From Streptomyces noursei (GTDB lineage Bacteria; Actinomycetota; Actinomycetes; Streptomycetales; Streptomycetaceae): a stretch of DNA of 41,163 nucleotides. The translations under genes were made by a program, and so were the position numbers. Shown piece after piece: positions 27,668 to 35,067 of the stretch. The notes under the pieces were generated by a model that did not search any database, was not told the DNA's origin, and worked only from the letters and a program-made list of their open reading frames with translations. How positions within the stretch are numbered: position 1 is the first letter of the stretch; every line of letters begins with the position of its first letter. The stretch is from positions 1 to 41,163 of the forward strand of contig NZ_LWBU01000366.1 in NCBI RefSeq assembly GCF_001646665.1. The letters are read 5' to 3'.

Positions 27668-28810
27668 GTGAATGAGTCGACATTTACTCCTGGGGGTGGT
27701 CAGCCGGGAACGGTCGGCGACGCCGGCTCGGTCGCTGTCCGAACCTTCGCGGGCGGCCAGCAGCACAGGACGACAGCCCACACGATGAAGATGATGGACG
27801 GCCAACACGTGAACGCCATGGCCGGCAACGAGAGTGGCCGAGAGTCCACCCACTTCGCCGCCTACGACGAAGTCCCCGAGGGGCACTTCTACGACCCTGA
27901 CGCCGAGTACGAGCCCGATCCGGAGTACGCGGCCACCCTCGCCCCCGACGCTGCCCGCCAGCGCCGCGAGCGGATCGGCCCCACCGGACGGCCCCTGCCG
28001 TACTTCCCGATCCCGGGACCGCTGACCGACCACGGTCCCGCGAAGATCATCGCGATGTGCAACCAGAAGGGCGGCGTCGGCAAGACGACGTCGACCATCA
28101 ACCTGGGTGCCGCGCTCGCGGAGTACGGACGCCGGGTCCTGCTCGTCGACTTCGACCCGCAGGGAGCCCTGTCGGTCGGCCTCGGCGTGAACCCGATGGA
28201 GCTCGACCTCACCGTCTACAACCTGCTCATGGAGCGGGGCATGTCGGCCGACGAGGTCCTCCTGAAGACCGCCGTGCCCAACATGGACCTGCTGCCCAGC
28301 AATATCGATTTGTCAGCCGCCGAAGTGCAGTTGGTCAGCGAGGTCGCGCGCGAGTCGACCCTCCAGCGGGCGCTCAAGCCGCTGCTGAACGACTACGACT
28401 ACATCGTGATCGACTGTCAGCCCTCGCTCGGCCTGCTCACCGTGAACGCGCTGACGGCGGCCCACAAGGTGATAGTGCCGCTGGAGTGCGAGTTCTTCGC
28501 GCTGCGCGGTGTCGCGCTGCTCACCGAGACCATCGAGAAGGTCCAGGAGCGGCTCAACCCGGAGCTGGAGCTCGACGGCATCCTCGCCACGATGTACGAC
28601 TCGCGCACGGTGCACAGCCGGGAGGTGCTCGCGCGTGTCGTCGAGGCCTTCGACGACCACGTGTACCACACGGTGATCGGCCGGACCGTGCGCTTCCCGG
28701 AGACCACGGTCGCGGGCGAGCCGATCACCACGTACGCCTCGAACTCGGTCGGTGCGGCCGCCTACCGCCAGCTCGCCAGGGAGGTGCTCGCCCGGTGTCA
28801 CGCCGAGTGA
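27668..28810 (+). CDS. ParA/Soj-type ATPase, paralogue linked to scpAB
   Basis: 380 aa. A disordered acidic N-terminal extension of about 123 residues precedes a typical ParA fold: deviant Walker A KGGVGKT (134-140, signature Lys134 and Lys139), VLLVDFDPQGALSVGLG and the Walker B YDYIVIDCQPSLGLLTVNAL. ParA ATPases form dimers on nucleoid DNA to position chromosomes or other cargo. It is not the oriC parA, which normally sits beside parB; here the partner gene encodes an RHH-like protein and scpA/scpB follow. The GTG at 27668 follows a strong AGGAGGT ten bases upstream. From memory, M. tuberculosis Rv1708 is its counterpart. Confidence 0.92.
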   Translation: MNESTFTPGGGQPGTVGDAGSVAVRTFAGGQQHRTTAHTMKMMDGQHVNAMAGNESGRESTHFAAYDEVPEGHFYDPDAEYEPDPEYAATLAPDAARQRRERIGPTGRPLPYFPIPGPLTDHGPAKIIAMCNQKGGVGKTTSTINLGAALAEYGRRVLLVDFDPQGALSVGLGVNPMELDLTVYNLLMERGMSADEVLLKTAVPNMDLLPSNIDLSAAEVQLVSEVARESTLQRALKPLLNDYDYIVIDCQPSLGLLTVNALTAAHKVIVPLECEFFALRGVALLTETIEKVQERLNPELELDGILATMYDSRTVHSREVLARVVEAFDDHVYHTVIGRTVRFPETTVAGEPITTYASNSVGAAAYRQLAREVLARCHAE

Positions 28811-29337
28811 GTCTGCCCGGTGCCGACGAGCTGTTCCGTACGACAGGGGGCATGGCGCTGCAGTCGTCGACCCCGCGCCGCCAGAACGGCGAGCCGCGGG
28901 TGCCGGCGCCGGCGGGCGAGAGCGACCCGGGGGCGGCGGTGCCCGCCCCCGCCCAGGCCCCCGAGGAGCACGCGGCCGCCGAGGCGGACACCGCGGACTC
29001 CCGCAGCCGCGAGGCGGAGCCGCCCGCGAAGACGGCCCAGGCCGCCGCGTCCGGTGCCACCGCGTCCGGTGCTCCGGCCGGCGCGCCGGCCCGGCGCCGG
29101 GGCCGCGCGGCGAACCGGCGCCCCAGCGGGCGCGAGCGGCACGACGAGAAGATCACGGTGTACGTTTCCGCCGAGGAACTGATGGACCTGGAGCACGCGC
29201 GCCTGGTCCTGCGCGGCGAGCACGGCCTCGCCGTCGACCGCGGGCGCATCGTCCGCGAGGCGGTCGCCGTGGTGCTGGCCGATCTGGAGTCGCGGGGCGA
29301 CGCGAGCATCCTCGTGCGGCGCCTGCGCGGGCGCTGA
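28795..29337 (+). CDS. Ribbon-helix-helix-like protein between parA and scpA
   Basis: 180 aa from the GTG at 28795 (GGAGGT nine bases upstream, 16-base overlap with parA), or 176 aa from the GTG at 28807, which overlaps the parA stop as GTGA. Residues 20-115 are Pro/Ala/Glu-rich and disordered, ending in a basic RRRGRAANRR patch. Residues about 119-167 read strand-helix-helix: EKITVYVSAEELMDLEHAR, then DRGRIVREAVAVVLADLE, as in CopG/ParG-type DNA-binding proteins. The short N-terminal SLPGADELFRTTGGM may be a partner-binding peptide. A DNA-binding partner for ParA is the natural reading, but is inference. Confidence 0.72.
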   Translation: MSRRVSLPGADELFRTTGGMALQSSTPRRQNGEPRVPAPAGESDPGAAVPAPAQAPEEHAAAEADTADSRSREAEPPAKTAQAAASGATASGAPAGAPARRRGRAANRRPSGRERHDEKITVYVSAEELMDLEHARLVLRGEHGLAVDRGRIVREAVAVVLADLESRGDASILVRRLRGR

Positions 29338-29340
29338 CGG

Positions 29341-29346
29341 TAGCCT
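29341..29346 (+). promoter_or_regulatory. Possible internal -10 box before scpA
   Basis: TAGCCT three bases after the stop of the RHH-like gene, about 43 bases before the scpA ATG. It might give extra scpAB transcription. Confidence 0.3.
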
Positions 29347-29388
29347 GCGCGGGCCGCCGCCCGTTCCCCGTCTCGCCCCAGGACCACG

Positions 29389-30558
29389 ATGCCCCCGACC
29401 GACGCTCCCTCGCCCCGCCGCCGCGCCCTCGGCCGTGGCCCGGGGGCCGCCCGGCCGGAGGCACCCCTCCCCGCGGCGCCCCAGGAGCCCGCGGAGCTCC
29501 AGGAGGCCCAGGAGCTTCACGGGGCCCAGGAGCTCCACGAGGCCCCGGCACCCGCCCCGCCGTACCCGGCAGGTCCCCCGGCGCCGGACGAGCCCCCGCA
29601 GGCCCCGGCACCCGCCCCGTCCACGCCTGAGGCACCGCAGGAGCCCGCCGCAGCACCCCCGGCGCCGCACCCGCCCGGTGAGCCCGCGGACGCCGCGACC
29701 GCCGCGGACGCGGACGCGGACGCCGCGACCGCCGGGACCGCCCGGGACGCCGGTGGGGCCGGGGGAGCGCCCGCCGGGTCCGACGGGCGGTTCACCGTCC
29801 GGCTGGCGAACTTCGAGGGACCGTTCGACCTGCTGCTCCAGCTGATCTCCAAGCACAAGCTGGACGTCACCGAGGTCGCCCTGTCGAAGGTCACCGACGA
29901 GTTCATGGCGCACATCCGCGCCATGGGGCCGGACTGGGACCTCGACCAGACCACCGAGTTCCTCGTCGTCGCCGCCACGCTGCTCGACCTCAAGGCGGCC
30001 CGGCTGCTGCCCGCCGCCGAGGTGGAGGACGAGGCGGACCTCGCGCTGCTGGAGGCGCGTGACCTGCTCTTCGCCCGGCTGCTGCAGTACCGCGCGTACA
30101 AGCAGGTCGCCGACATCTTCGCCGAGCGGCTGGAGAGCGAGGGGCGGCGCCACCCCCGCACCGTCGGACTGGAGCCGCACCACGCCGAGCTGCTGCCCGA
30201 CGTCGTCATCAGCATCGGCGCCGAGGGGTTCGCCGGGCTGGCCGTCAAGGCCATGCGGCCCAGGGCCGAGCCGCAGGTGTACGTCGAGCACATCCACGCC
30301 CCGCTGGTCAGCGTCCGCGAGCAGGCCGCGGTGGTGGTGGCCCGGCTGCGGGAGCGCGGTGAGGCGACCTTCCGGGAGCTGGCCGGGGACGCCCCGGACA
30401 CGCTCACCGTCGTGGCCCGGTTCCTGGCCCTGCTGGAGCTGTACCGGGAGAAGGCCGTCGCCCTCGACCAGGAGGAGGCGCTGGACGAGCTGACCGTGAG
30501 GTGGACCGGCGCGCAGGACGTGACCGTGACGGACGAGTTCGACCAGGAGGAATCGTGA
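29389..30558 (+). CDS. scpA: Segregation and condensation protein A (kleisin)
   Basis: 389 aa. The conserved kleisin starts near residue 133 with FTVRLANFEGPFDLLLQLI, continues through KLDVTEVALSKVTDEFMAH and DLKAARLLP, and ends with the winged-helix part REQAAVVVARLRERGEATFRELAG. It bridges the heads of the SMC dimer with ScpB to fold and separate chromosomes. The first 132 residues are an extra Pro/Ala/Glu tail with repeats such as EAQELHGAQELHEAPAPAPP; most bacterial ScpA proteins are about 250 aa. ATG with AGGA upstream. The stop overlaps scpB by one base. Confidence 0.93.
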   Translation: MPPTDAPSPRRRALGRGPGAARPEAPLPAAPQEPAELQEAQELHGAQELHEAPAPAPPYPAGPPAPDEPPQAPAPAPSTPEAPQEPAAAPPAPHPPGEPADAATAADADADAATAGTARDAGGAGGAPAGSDGRFTVRLANFEGPFDLLLQLISKHKLDVTEVALSKVTDEFMAHIRAMGPDWDLDQTTEFLVVAATLLDLKAARLLPAAEVEDEADLALLEARDLLFARLLQYRAYKQVADIFAERLESEGRRHPRTVGLEPHHAELLPDVVISIGAEGFAGLAVKAMRPRAEPQVYVEHIHAPLVSVREQAAVVVARLRERGEATFRELAGDAPDTLTVVARFLALLELYREKAVALDQEEALDELTVRWTGAQDVTVTDEFDQEES

Positions 30559-31160
30559 TGGAGCTGAAGCCGGCCCTGGAGGCCGTCCTCATGGTCGTGG
30601 ACGAGCCGGCCACCGAGGAGCACCTCGCCAAGGTGCTGGACCGTCCCCGGCGGGAGGTCGCCGACGCGCTGCGCGAGCTGGCCGACGAGTACGAGGTGCA
30701 GAGGCGCGGCTTCGAGCTGCGGCTCGTGGCCGGCGGCTGGCGGTTCTACACGCGGCCCGAGTACGCGGCGGCCGTCGAGAGCTTCGTCCTCGACGGGCAG
30801 CAGGCCCGGCTCACCCAGGCCGCGCTGGAGACGCTCGCGGTGGTCGCGTACCGCCAGCCGGTGAGCCGGTCGAGGGTCTCGGCGGTGCGCGGAGTGAACT
30901 GCGACGGCGTCATGCGCACGCTCCTGCAACGGGGTCTTGTCGAGGAGGCGGGCGCGGAACCCGAAACAGGTGCGATCCTGTACAGGACGACGAACTACTT
31001 CCTGGAGCGGATGGGCCTGCGCGGCCTGGACGAACTCCCCGAGCTCGCGCCCTTCCTCCCCGAGGCGGACGCGATCGAGGCCGAGACGCAGGAAGGGGTC
31101 CCGTCGTTCGATCCGGACGCTCCGGATTCCGAGCACGCAGACGACAAGACGGAACTTTGA
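30558..31160 (+). CDS. scpB: Segregation and condensation protein B
   Basis: 200 aa, normal for ScpB: two winged helices, the first from LKPALEAVLMVVDEPATEE, the second from LTQAALETLAVVAYRQPVSR to SRVSAVRGVNCDGVMRTLL and ending TTNYFLERMGLRGLDELPEL. It binds the central part of ScpA in the SMC complex. The ATG at 30558 overlaps the scpA stop (TGATG), with AGGAGGAA just upstream; a GTG at 30555 is also possible. The last 35 residues are acidic and disordered. It overlaps the pseudouridine synthase gene by one base. Confidence 0.95.
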   Translation: MELKPALEAVLMVVDEPATEEHLAKVLDRPRREVADALRELADEYEVQRRGFELRLVAGGWRFYTRPEYAAAVESFVLDGQQARLTQAALETLAVVAYRQPVSRSRVSAVRGVNCDGVMRTLLQRGLVEEAGAEPETGAILYRTTNYFLERMGLRGLDELPELAPFLPEADAIEAETQEGVPSFDPDAPDSEHADDKTEL

Positions 31161-32281
31161 TGCGAAGCAGCAGCGGCAGGAACAGCAGCGGAAACAACGG
31201 CGGGAGCCGTGGTGGCAACAGCGGCGGCCGCGGCAGCAGCGGCGGCCGCGGCAATTACCGGGGTGCCGGTAACAGCCGCGACGACCGCCAGGGCCCCAAG
31301 GGCGGGAGCAACCCGCGCCGCCCCCGCCCCGAGGAGCGCAGCTACGACGTGGGCGCCCCCGGCGAGGGCGGTCCCAAGCGCGGGCGTGGCGCGGCGGCCA
31401 GGGGCGGCGCCAAGGGCGGCCCCCGTCAGTCCCCCCAGCGCGGTGGCGGCCGCACGATGCCGGCGCGTCCGCGCGAGCTGGACGCCCGGATCGAGGAGCG
31501 CAACCGCGAGCGGTACGCGAACAAGCCCGAGATCAAGACGCCCAAGACGTTCGGCGACCAGGAGGGTGAGCGCCTGCAGAAGGTGCTCGCGCGGGCCGGC
31601 GTGGGCTCGCGCAGGGCGTGCGAGGAGCTGATCGACGCCGGCCGGGTCGAGGTCAACGGCAAGATCGTCATCGAGCAGGGCACGCGCGTCGACCCGGAGA
31701 ACGACGAGATCAAGGTCGACGGCCTGACCGTGGCGACCCAGTCGTACCTCTTCTTCGCCCTGAACAAGCCCGCCGGTGTCGTCTCCACCATGGAGGACCC
31801 CGACGGCCGCCAGTGCCTGGGCGACTACGTCACCAACCGCGAGACCCGGCTCTTCCACGTCGGGCGTCTCGACACCGAGACCGAGGGCATCATCCTGCTC
31901 ACCAACCACGGTGAGCTGGCCCACCGCCTCACGCACCCCAAGTACGGCGTGAAGAAGACCTACCTGGCCGCCATCACCGGCCCGCTCCCGCGCGAGGTGG
32001 GCAAGCGGCTCAAGGAGGGCATCCAGCTGGAGGACGGCTACGCCCGCGCCGACCACTTCCGGGTGGTCGAGCAGACCGGCAAGAACTACCTGGTCGAGGT
32101 GCAGCTCCACGAGGGCCGCAAGCACATCGTGCGCCGCATGCTCGCCGAGGCCGGGTTCCCGGTCGAGAAGCTGGTGCGGACCGCGTTCGGCCCGATCCAG
32201 CTCGGCGACCAGAAGTCCGGCTGGCTGCGCCGCCTGACAAACACCGAGGTGGGCATGCTGATGAAGGAAGTCGGTCTGTAA
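31160..32281 (+). CDS. RluB/RsuA-type rRNA pseudouridine synthase with RGG tail
   Basis: 373 aa. Residues 1-100 are Gly/Arg/Ser/Asn-rich (SRGGNSGGRGSSGGRGNYRG), disordered and basic. An S4 RNA-binding domain follows at about 135-180 (ERLQKVLARAGVGSRRACEEL), then the synthase domain with catalytic Asp near 237 in GRLDTETEGIILLTNHG and the family tail EGRKHIVRRMLAEAGFPVEKL. Members turn one uridine of 23S (RluB) or 16S (RsuA) rRNA into pseudouridine; the exact site cannot be told. Start ATG overlaps the scpB stop (TGATG), so it ends the parA operon. Confidence 0.92.
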   Translation: MRSSSGRNSSGNNGGSRGGNSGGRGSSGGRGNYRGAGNSRDDRQGPKGGSNPRRPRPEERSYDVGAPGEGGPKRGRGAAARGGAKGGPRQSPQRGGGRTMPARPRELDARIEERNRERYANKPEIKTPKTFGDQEGERLQKVLARAGVGSRRACEELIDAGRVEVNGKIVIEQGTRVDPENDEIKVDGLTVATQSYLFFALNKPAGVVSTMEDPDGRQCLGDYVTNRETRLFHVGRLDTETEGIILLTNHGELAHRLTHPKYGVKKTYLAAITGPLPREVGKRLKEGIQLEDGYARADHFRVVEQTGKNYLVEVQLHEGRKHIVRRMLAEAGFPVEKLVRTAFGPIQLGDQKSGWLRRLTNTEVGMLMKEVGL

Positions 32282-32297
32282 CCGTCCGAACCCGTAC

Positions 32298-32332
32298 GAA
32301 AGCCCGCGGCCTGCGGAAGGCTGCGGGCTTTC
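32298..32332 (+). terminator. Terminator of the parA-scpAB-rluB operon
   Basis: GAAAGCCCGC (32298-32307) pairs with GCGGGCTTTC (32323-32332), with further GCC/GGC pairing inside. It lies 17 bases after the stop codon. Confidence 0.85.
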
Positions 32333-32358
32333 GCGCTTGTGGGGCACCCCCCGGCGCC

Positions 32359-32381
32359 TTTATAGTCAAGGTGACTCTTAA
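32359..32381 (+). promoter_or_regulatory. Inverted-repeat operator over the -10 box of the NrtR-like gene
   Basis: AGTCA-AGG-TGACT is a perfect 5-3-5 inverted repeat (32364-32376), and outer bases add partial symmetry (TTTAT...CTTAA). TATAGT (32361-32366) is an excellent -10 box that overlaps its left arm. This is the best AT-rich promoter in the window. A dimeric winged-helix regulator, most simply the NUDIX regulator encoded just downstream, would block the promoter by binding it. A leader of roughly 155 bases follows. Confidence 0.68.
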
Positions 32382-32526
32382 AGGGGGATGGCGTGCACGT
32401 CGCCGACAGAACCGTCTTCACCGCCTCCGCCGCGCCCGGCCGGCGGACCTGGACCCACGGGGGTGGACCAGGCCCGGACGCCCGCGCGGCGGGGGCGGTG
32501 GGGACCCGCGCCGCGGGAGGGCCGGC

Positions 32527-33276
32527 ATGACCGCCCCCCGCCCCGGAGCGCGGCGGCCCGACGGATACGACCCGCACGCCTTCGAGCCCTTCGCCGTCAC
32601 CGTGGACCTCGCCGTCTTCACCGTCCGCGACGAACGGCTCCACGTGCTCCTGGTCCGGCGGGGACAGGAGCCCTACCGGGGAGCGTGGGCCCTGCCCGGG
32701 GGCTTCGTCCTGCCCCGGGAGTCCGCCGGGCAGGCCGCCCGCCGCGAACTCGCCGAGGAGACCGGCCTGTCCGGCACCACCGTCGCCCGCCTGCACCTGG
32801 AACAGCTCCGCACCTACAGCGACCCCGACCGCGACCCCCGGATGCGGGTCGTCTCCGTCGCGTACACCGCCCTGGTGCCGGACCTCCCGGAGCCCAGGGG
32901 CGGCGGCGACGCGGAGCACGCCCAGTGGCTGCCGTACGGCTCGTACGGGCCGCTCGCCTTCGACCACGACACGATCCTCGCCGACGCCCACGAGCGCGTC
33001 GGCGCCAAGCTCGAGTACACCTGCCTCGCCACCGCCTTCTGCCCGCCCGAGTTCACCCTCGGCGAGCTGCGGCAGGTGTACGAGACGGTCTGGGGCGTCG
33101 AGCTCGACCGCCCCAACTTCCGGCGCAAGGTCCTCGCCACACCCGGCTTCGTCCAGGCCGTGGAAGGGCCGCCGCGCCTCACCGGCGGACGGGGGAAACC
33201 GGCCGCTCTGTACCGGGCGGGACAGGCCACGGCCCTGCACCCGCCACTGCTGCGACCGGAGGGACGGCAGGAATGA
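32527..33276 (+). CDS. NUDIX-winged-helix regulator (NrtR-like)
   Basis: 249 aa. The NUDIX domain (about 20-150) has a complete box at 59-81: G-x5-E-x7-REL-x-EE-x-GL, with all catalytic acids present. The C-terminal part (about 165-225) is the winged helix found in NrtR-type proteins: FTLGELRQVYETVWGVELD then RPNFRRKVLATPGFV. Such proteins sense ADP-ribose or related NAD products and repress NAD-linked genes; many have lost hydrolase activity, but this one looks able to keep it. ATG with GGAGG six bases upstream. The stop overlaps the ADP-ribosylglycohydrolase start (ATGA), so the two are translated together. Confidence 0.88.
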   Translation: MTAPRPGARRPDGYDPHAFEPFAVTVDLAVFTVRDERLHVLLVRRGQEPYRGAWALPGGFVLPRESAGQAARRELAEETGLSGTTVARLHLEQLRTYSDPDRDPRMRVVSVAYTALVPDLPEPRGGGDAEHAQWLPYGSYGPLAFDHDTILADAHERVGAKLEYTCLATAFCPPEFTLGELRQVYETVWGVELDRPNFRRKVLATPGFVQAVEGPPRLTGGRGKPAALYRAGQATALHPPLLRPEGRQE

Positions 33277-34301
33277 TCACCGCGAGGACCATCACCAAGC
33301 AGGCGGCCACCGGGTCGCTCGTCGGGCTGGCGCTCGGCGACGCGCTGGGCTTCCCGACCGAGTTCAAGGACGTCCCGTCCATCCTCGCCACGCACGGCCC
33401 GTGGCGCGAGATGGCCCTGCCCAGGCCCGCGATCGTCACCGACGACACCCAGATGACCCTCGCGGTCGCCCGTGCCGTCCGCACGGCGCTCGCCCGCGGC
33501 TCACTCGCCCCGCTCCGGCTCGCCCGCCCGCTGCGCGAGGAGTTCGTCGACTGGTACCACTCGCCGGAGAACGACCGCGCCCCCGGCCGCACCTGCCTCG
33601 TCGCCTGCCAGAAGCTCGACAGCGGCGGCGGCCGGCCCTGGCAGCAGGCCAGCCAGATCGGCTCCAAGGGCTGCGGCGCCAACATGCGGGTCGCCCCCGT
33701 CGGGCTCGTCCCGGGACTCAGCCAGGAACAGCGCGCCGGCGCCGCCCAGCTCCAGGCCGCCCTCACGCACGGCCACCCCACCGCGCTGGCCGCCTCCGAC
33801 CTCACCGCGCAGGCCGTGCACCTGCTGTCGCGGGGCGCCGAACCGCTCGGCCTGGTCGGGCGCCTGCGGTCGTACGCGTACGACAACCGCTCCCGCTACC
33901 ACGAGCAGTGGCTCGGCGACCTGTGGACGTACTCCCACGACGCGACGCCCCAGGCGTTCATCCAGCGGGGCTGGGACGAGTGCGCCGAGGCCCTGGCCAC
34001 CCTCGACACCGCTCTGCGCACCGCCGACCCCGAGACCGACCCGTGCCTGCTCACGGGCGACGGCTGGATCGCCGAGGAGGCGCTCACCGGCGCCCTGCTC
34101 TGCTTCCTGCTCTTCCCCGAGGACCCCGTCACCGCCATCCGCCGCGCCGCCTGCACCAAGGGCGACTCCGACTCCATCGCCTGCCTGGCGGGCGCCTTCG
34201 CCGGGGCCCATCTGGGTGCCGGGGCGTGGCCGAAGGAGTGGGCGGACCGCATCGAGTACGGCAGCGAGCTGCTCACCCTGGGGGCCCTCTGGGACGCTTA
34301 G
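33273..34301 (+). CDS. ADP-ribosylglycohydrolase (DraG/ARH family)
   Basis: 342 aa, all-helical ADP-ribosylglycohydrolase fold. Metal-binding and substrate motifs are present: GLALGDALGFPTEF at 18-31, TDDTQMT at 56-62 and TKGDSDSIACLAGAFAGA near 295. SKGCGANMRVAPVGL in the middle is the loop typical of the family. It should remove ADP-ribose from a protein, nucleic acid or small molecule; the target is unknown. The ATG overlaps the NrtR-like stop. Four bases separate it from the nucleotidyltransferase gene, so all three share the operator at 32.36 kb. Confidence 0.92.
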   Translation: MITARTITKQAATGSLVGLALGDALGFPTEFKDVPSILATHGPWREMALPRPAIVTDDTQMTLAVARAVRTALARGSLAPLRLARPLREEFVDWYHSPENDRAPGRTCLVACQKLDSGGGRPWQQASQIGSKGCGANMRVAPVGLVPGLSQEQRAGAAQLQAALTHGHPTALAASDLTAQAVHLLSRGAEPLGLVGRLRSYAYDNRSRYHEQWLGDLWTYSHDATPQAFIQRGWDECAEALATLDTALRTADPETDPCLLTGDGWIAEEALTGALLCFLLFPEDPVTAIRRAACTKGDSDSIACLAGAFAGAHLGAGAWPKEWADRIEYGSELLTLGALWDA

Positions 34302-34305
34302 GGCC

Positions 34306-35067
34306 ATGACCGAACTCCTGGAGCTTCCCGACCTGGCCTCCGTCGTCGCCGAACAGCCCGACCGGCTGCTGTTCGCCACCGTCTCCGGCGCGCACCTGTA
34401 CGGCTTCCCGTCCCGCGACTCCGACGTGGACGTCCGCGGGGTGCACCTGCTGCCGGTGGACGCGCTGATCGGGCTGCGCGAGCCCGAGGAGACCAGGTCC
34501 CGGATGTGGGAGCGGGACGGCGTCGAGATGGACCTGGTCACGCACGACCTGCGCAAGTTCGTGCGGCTCATGCTGCGGCGCAACGGCTACGTCCTGGAGC
34601 AGCTGCTGTCGCCGCTGGTCGCCCACACCACCGACGCGCACGGCGAGCTGGCCGCCCTCGCGCCCGGTGTGCTCACCACCCACCACGCCCACCACTACCG
34701 CGGATTCGCCGCCACCCAGTGGCGGCTGTTCGAGAAGAGCGGCGAGCTGAAGCCGCTGCTCTACACCTTCCGCGTGCTCCTCACCGGCATCCACCTGATG
34801 CGCACCGGCGAGGTGGTGGCCCACCTGCCGACCCTCCTCGGGTCCGTGCCGGCGCCCGAGTACGTCGCCGAGCTGATCGCCGCCAAGGCCGACGCCGAGC
34901 ACGGACCCGCCACCGGCGTGGACGCCGAGCGGGTACGGGCCGACGTCGAGGCGCTGCACACCGTCCTGGACGAGGCGCAGGCGGCGTCGGCGCTACCCGA
35001 CGCCCCCGCGCCCGCCGCCCACGACGCCCTCCACGACTTCGTCGTCCGGGTCCGCCTGGAGGGCTGA
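34306..35067 (+). CDS. RlaP-like predicted nucleotidyltransferase, copy 1
   Basis: 253 aa. It matches the DNA-polymerase-beta-type nucleotidyltransferase family PF10127, named RlaP after its link to RNA ligases. The active-site motif is SGAHLYGFPSRDSDVDVRG (27-45): two Asp of the D-x-D pair are present, while the usual Ser after Gly is Ala. The third acid is probably Asp in VEMDLVTHDLRKF; then RRNGYVLEQLLSPLV. Relatives are predicted to add nucleotides to damaged RNA ends; the reaction is not proven for this one. Four bases after the glycohydrolase stop, with no own ribosome site, so translationally coupled. The last 75 bases overlap copy 2 on the other strand. Confidence 0.85.
   Translation: MTELLELPDLASVVAEQPDRLLFATVSGAHLYGFPSRDSDVDVRGVHLLPVDALIGLREPEETRSRMWERDGVEMDLVTHDLRKFVRLMLRRNGYVLEQLLSPLVAHTTDAHGELAALAPGVLTTHHAHHYRGFAATQWRLFEKSGELKPLLYTFRVLLTGIHLMRTGEVVAHLPTLLGSVPAPEYVAELIAAKADAEHGPATGVDAERVRADVEALHTVLDEAQAASALPDAPAPAAHDALHDFVVRVRLEG

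Noticed and set aside
32388..33272. Apparent fusion of an upstream frame with the ADP-ribosylglycohydrolase
   Set aside because: The frame upstream of 33273 overlaps the NrtR-like gene out of frame and is Pro/Arg-rich; the ATGA overlap gives the real glycohydrolase start.
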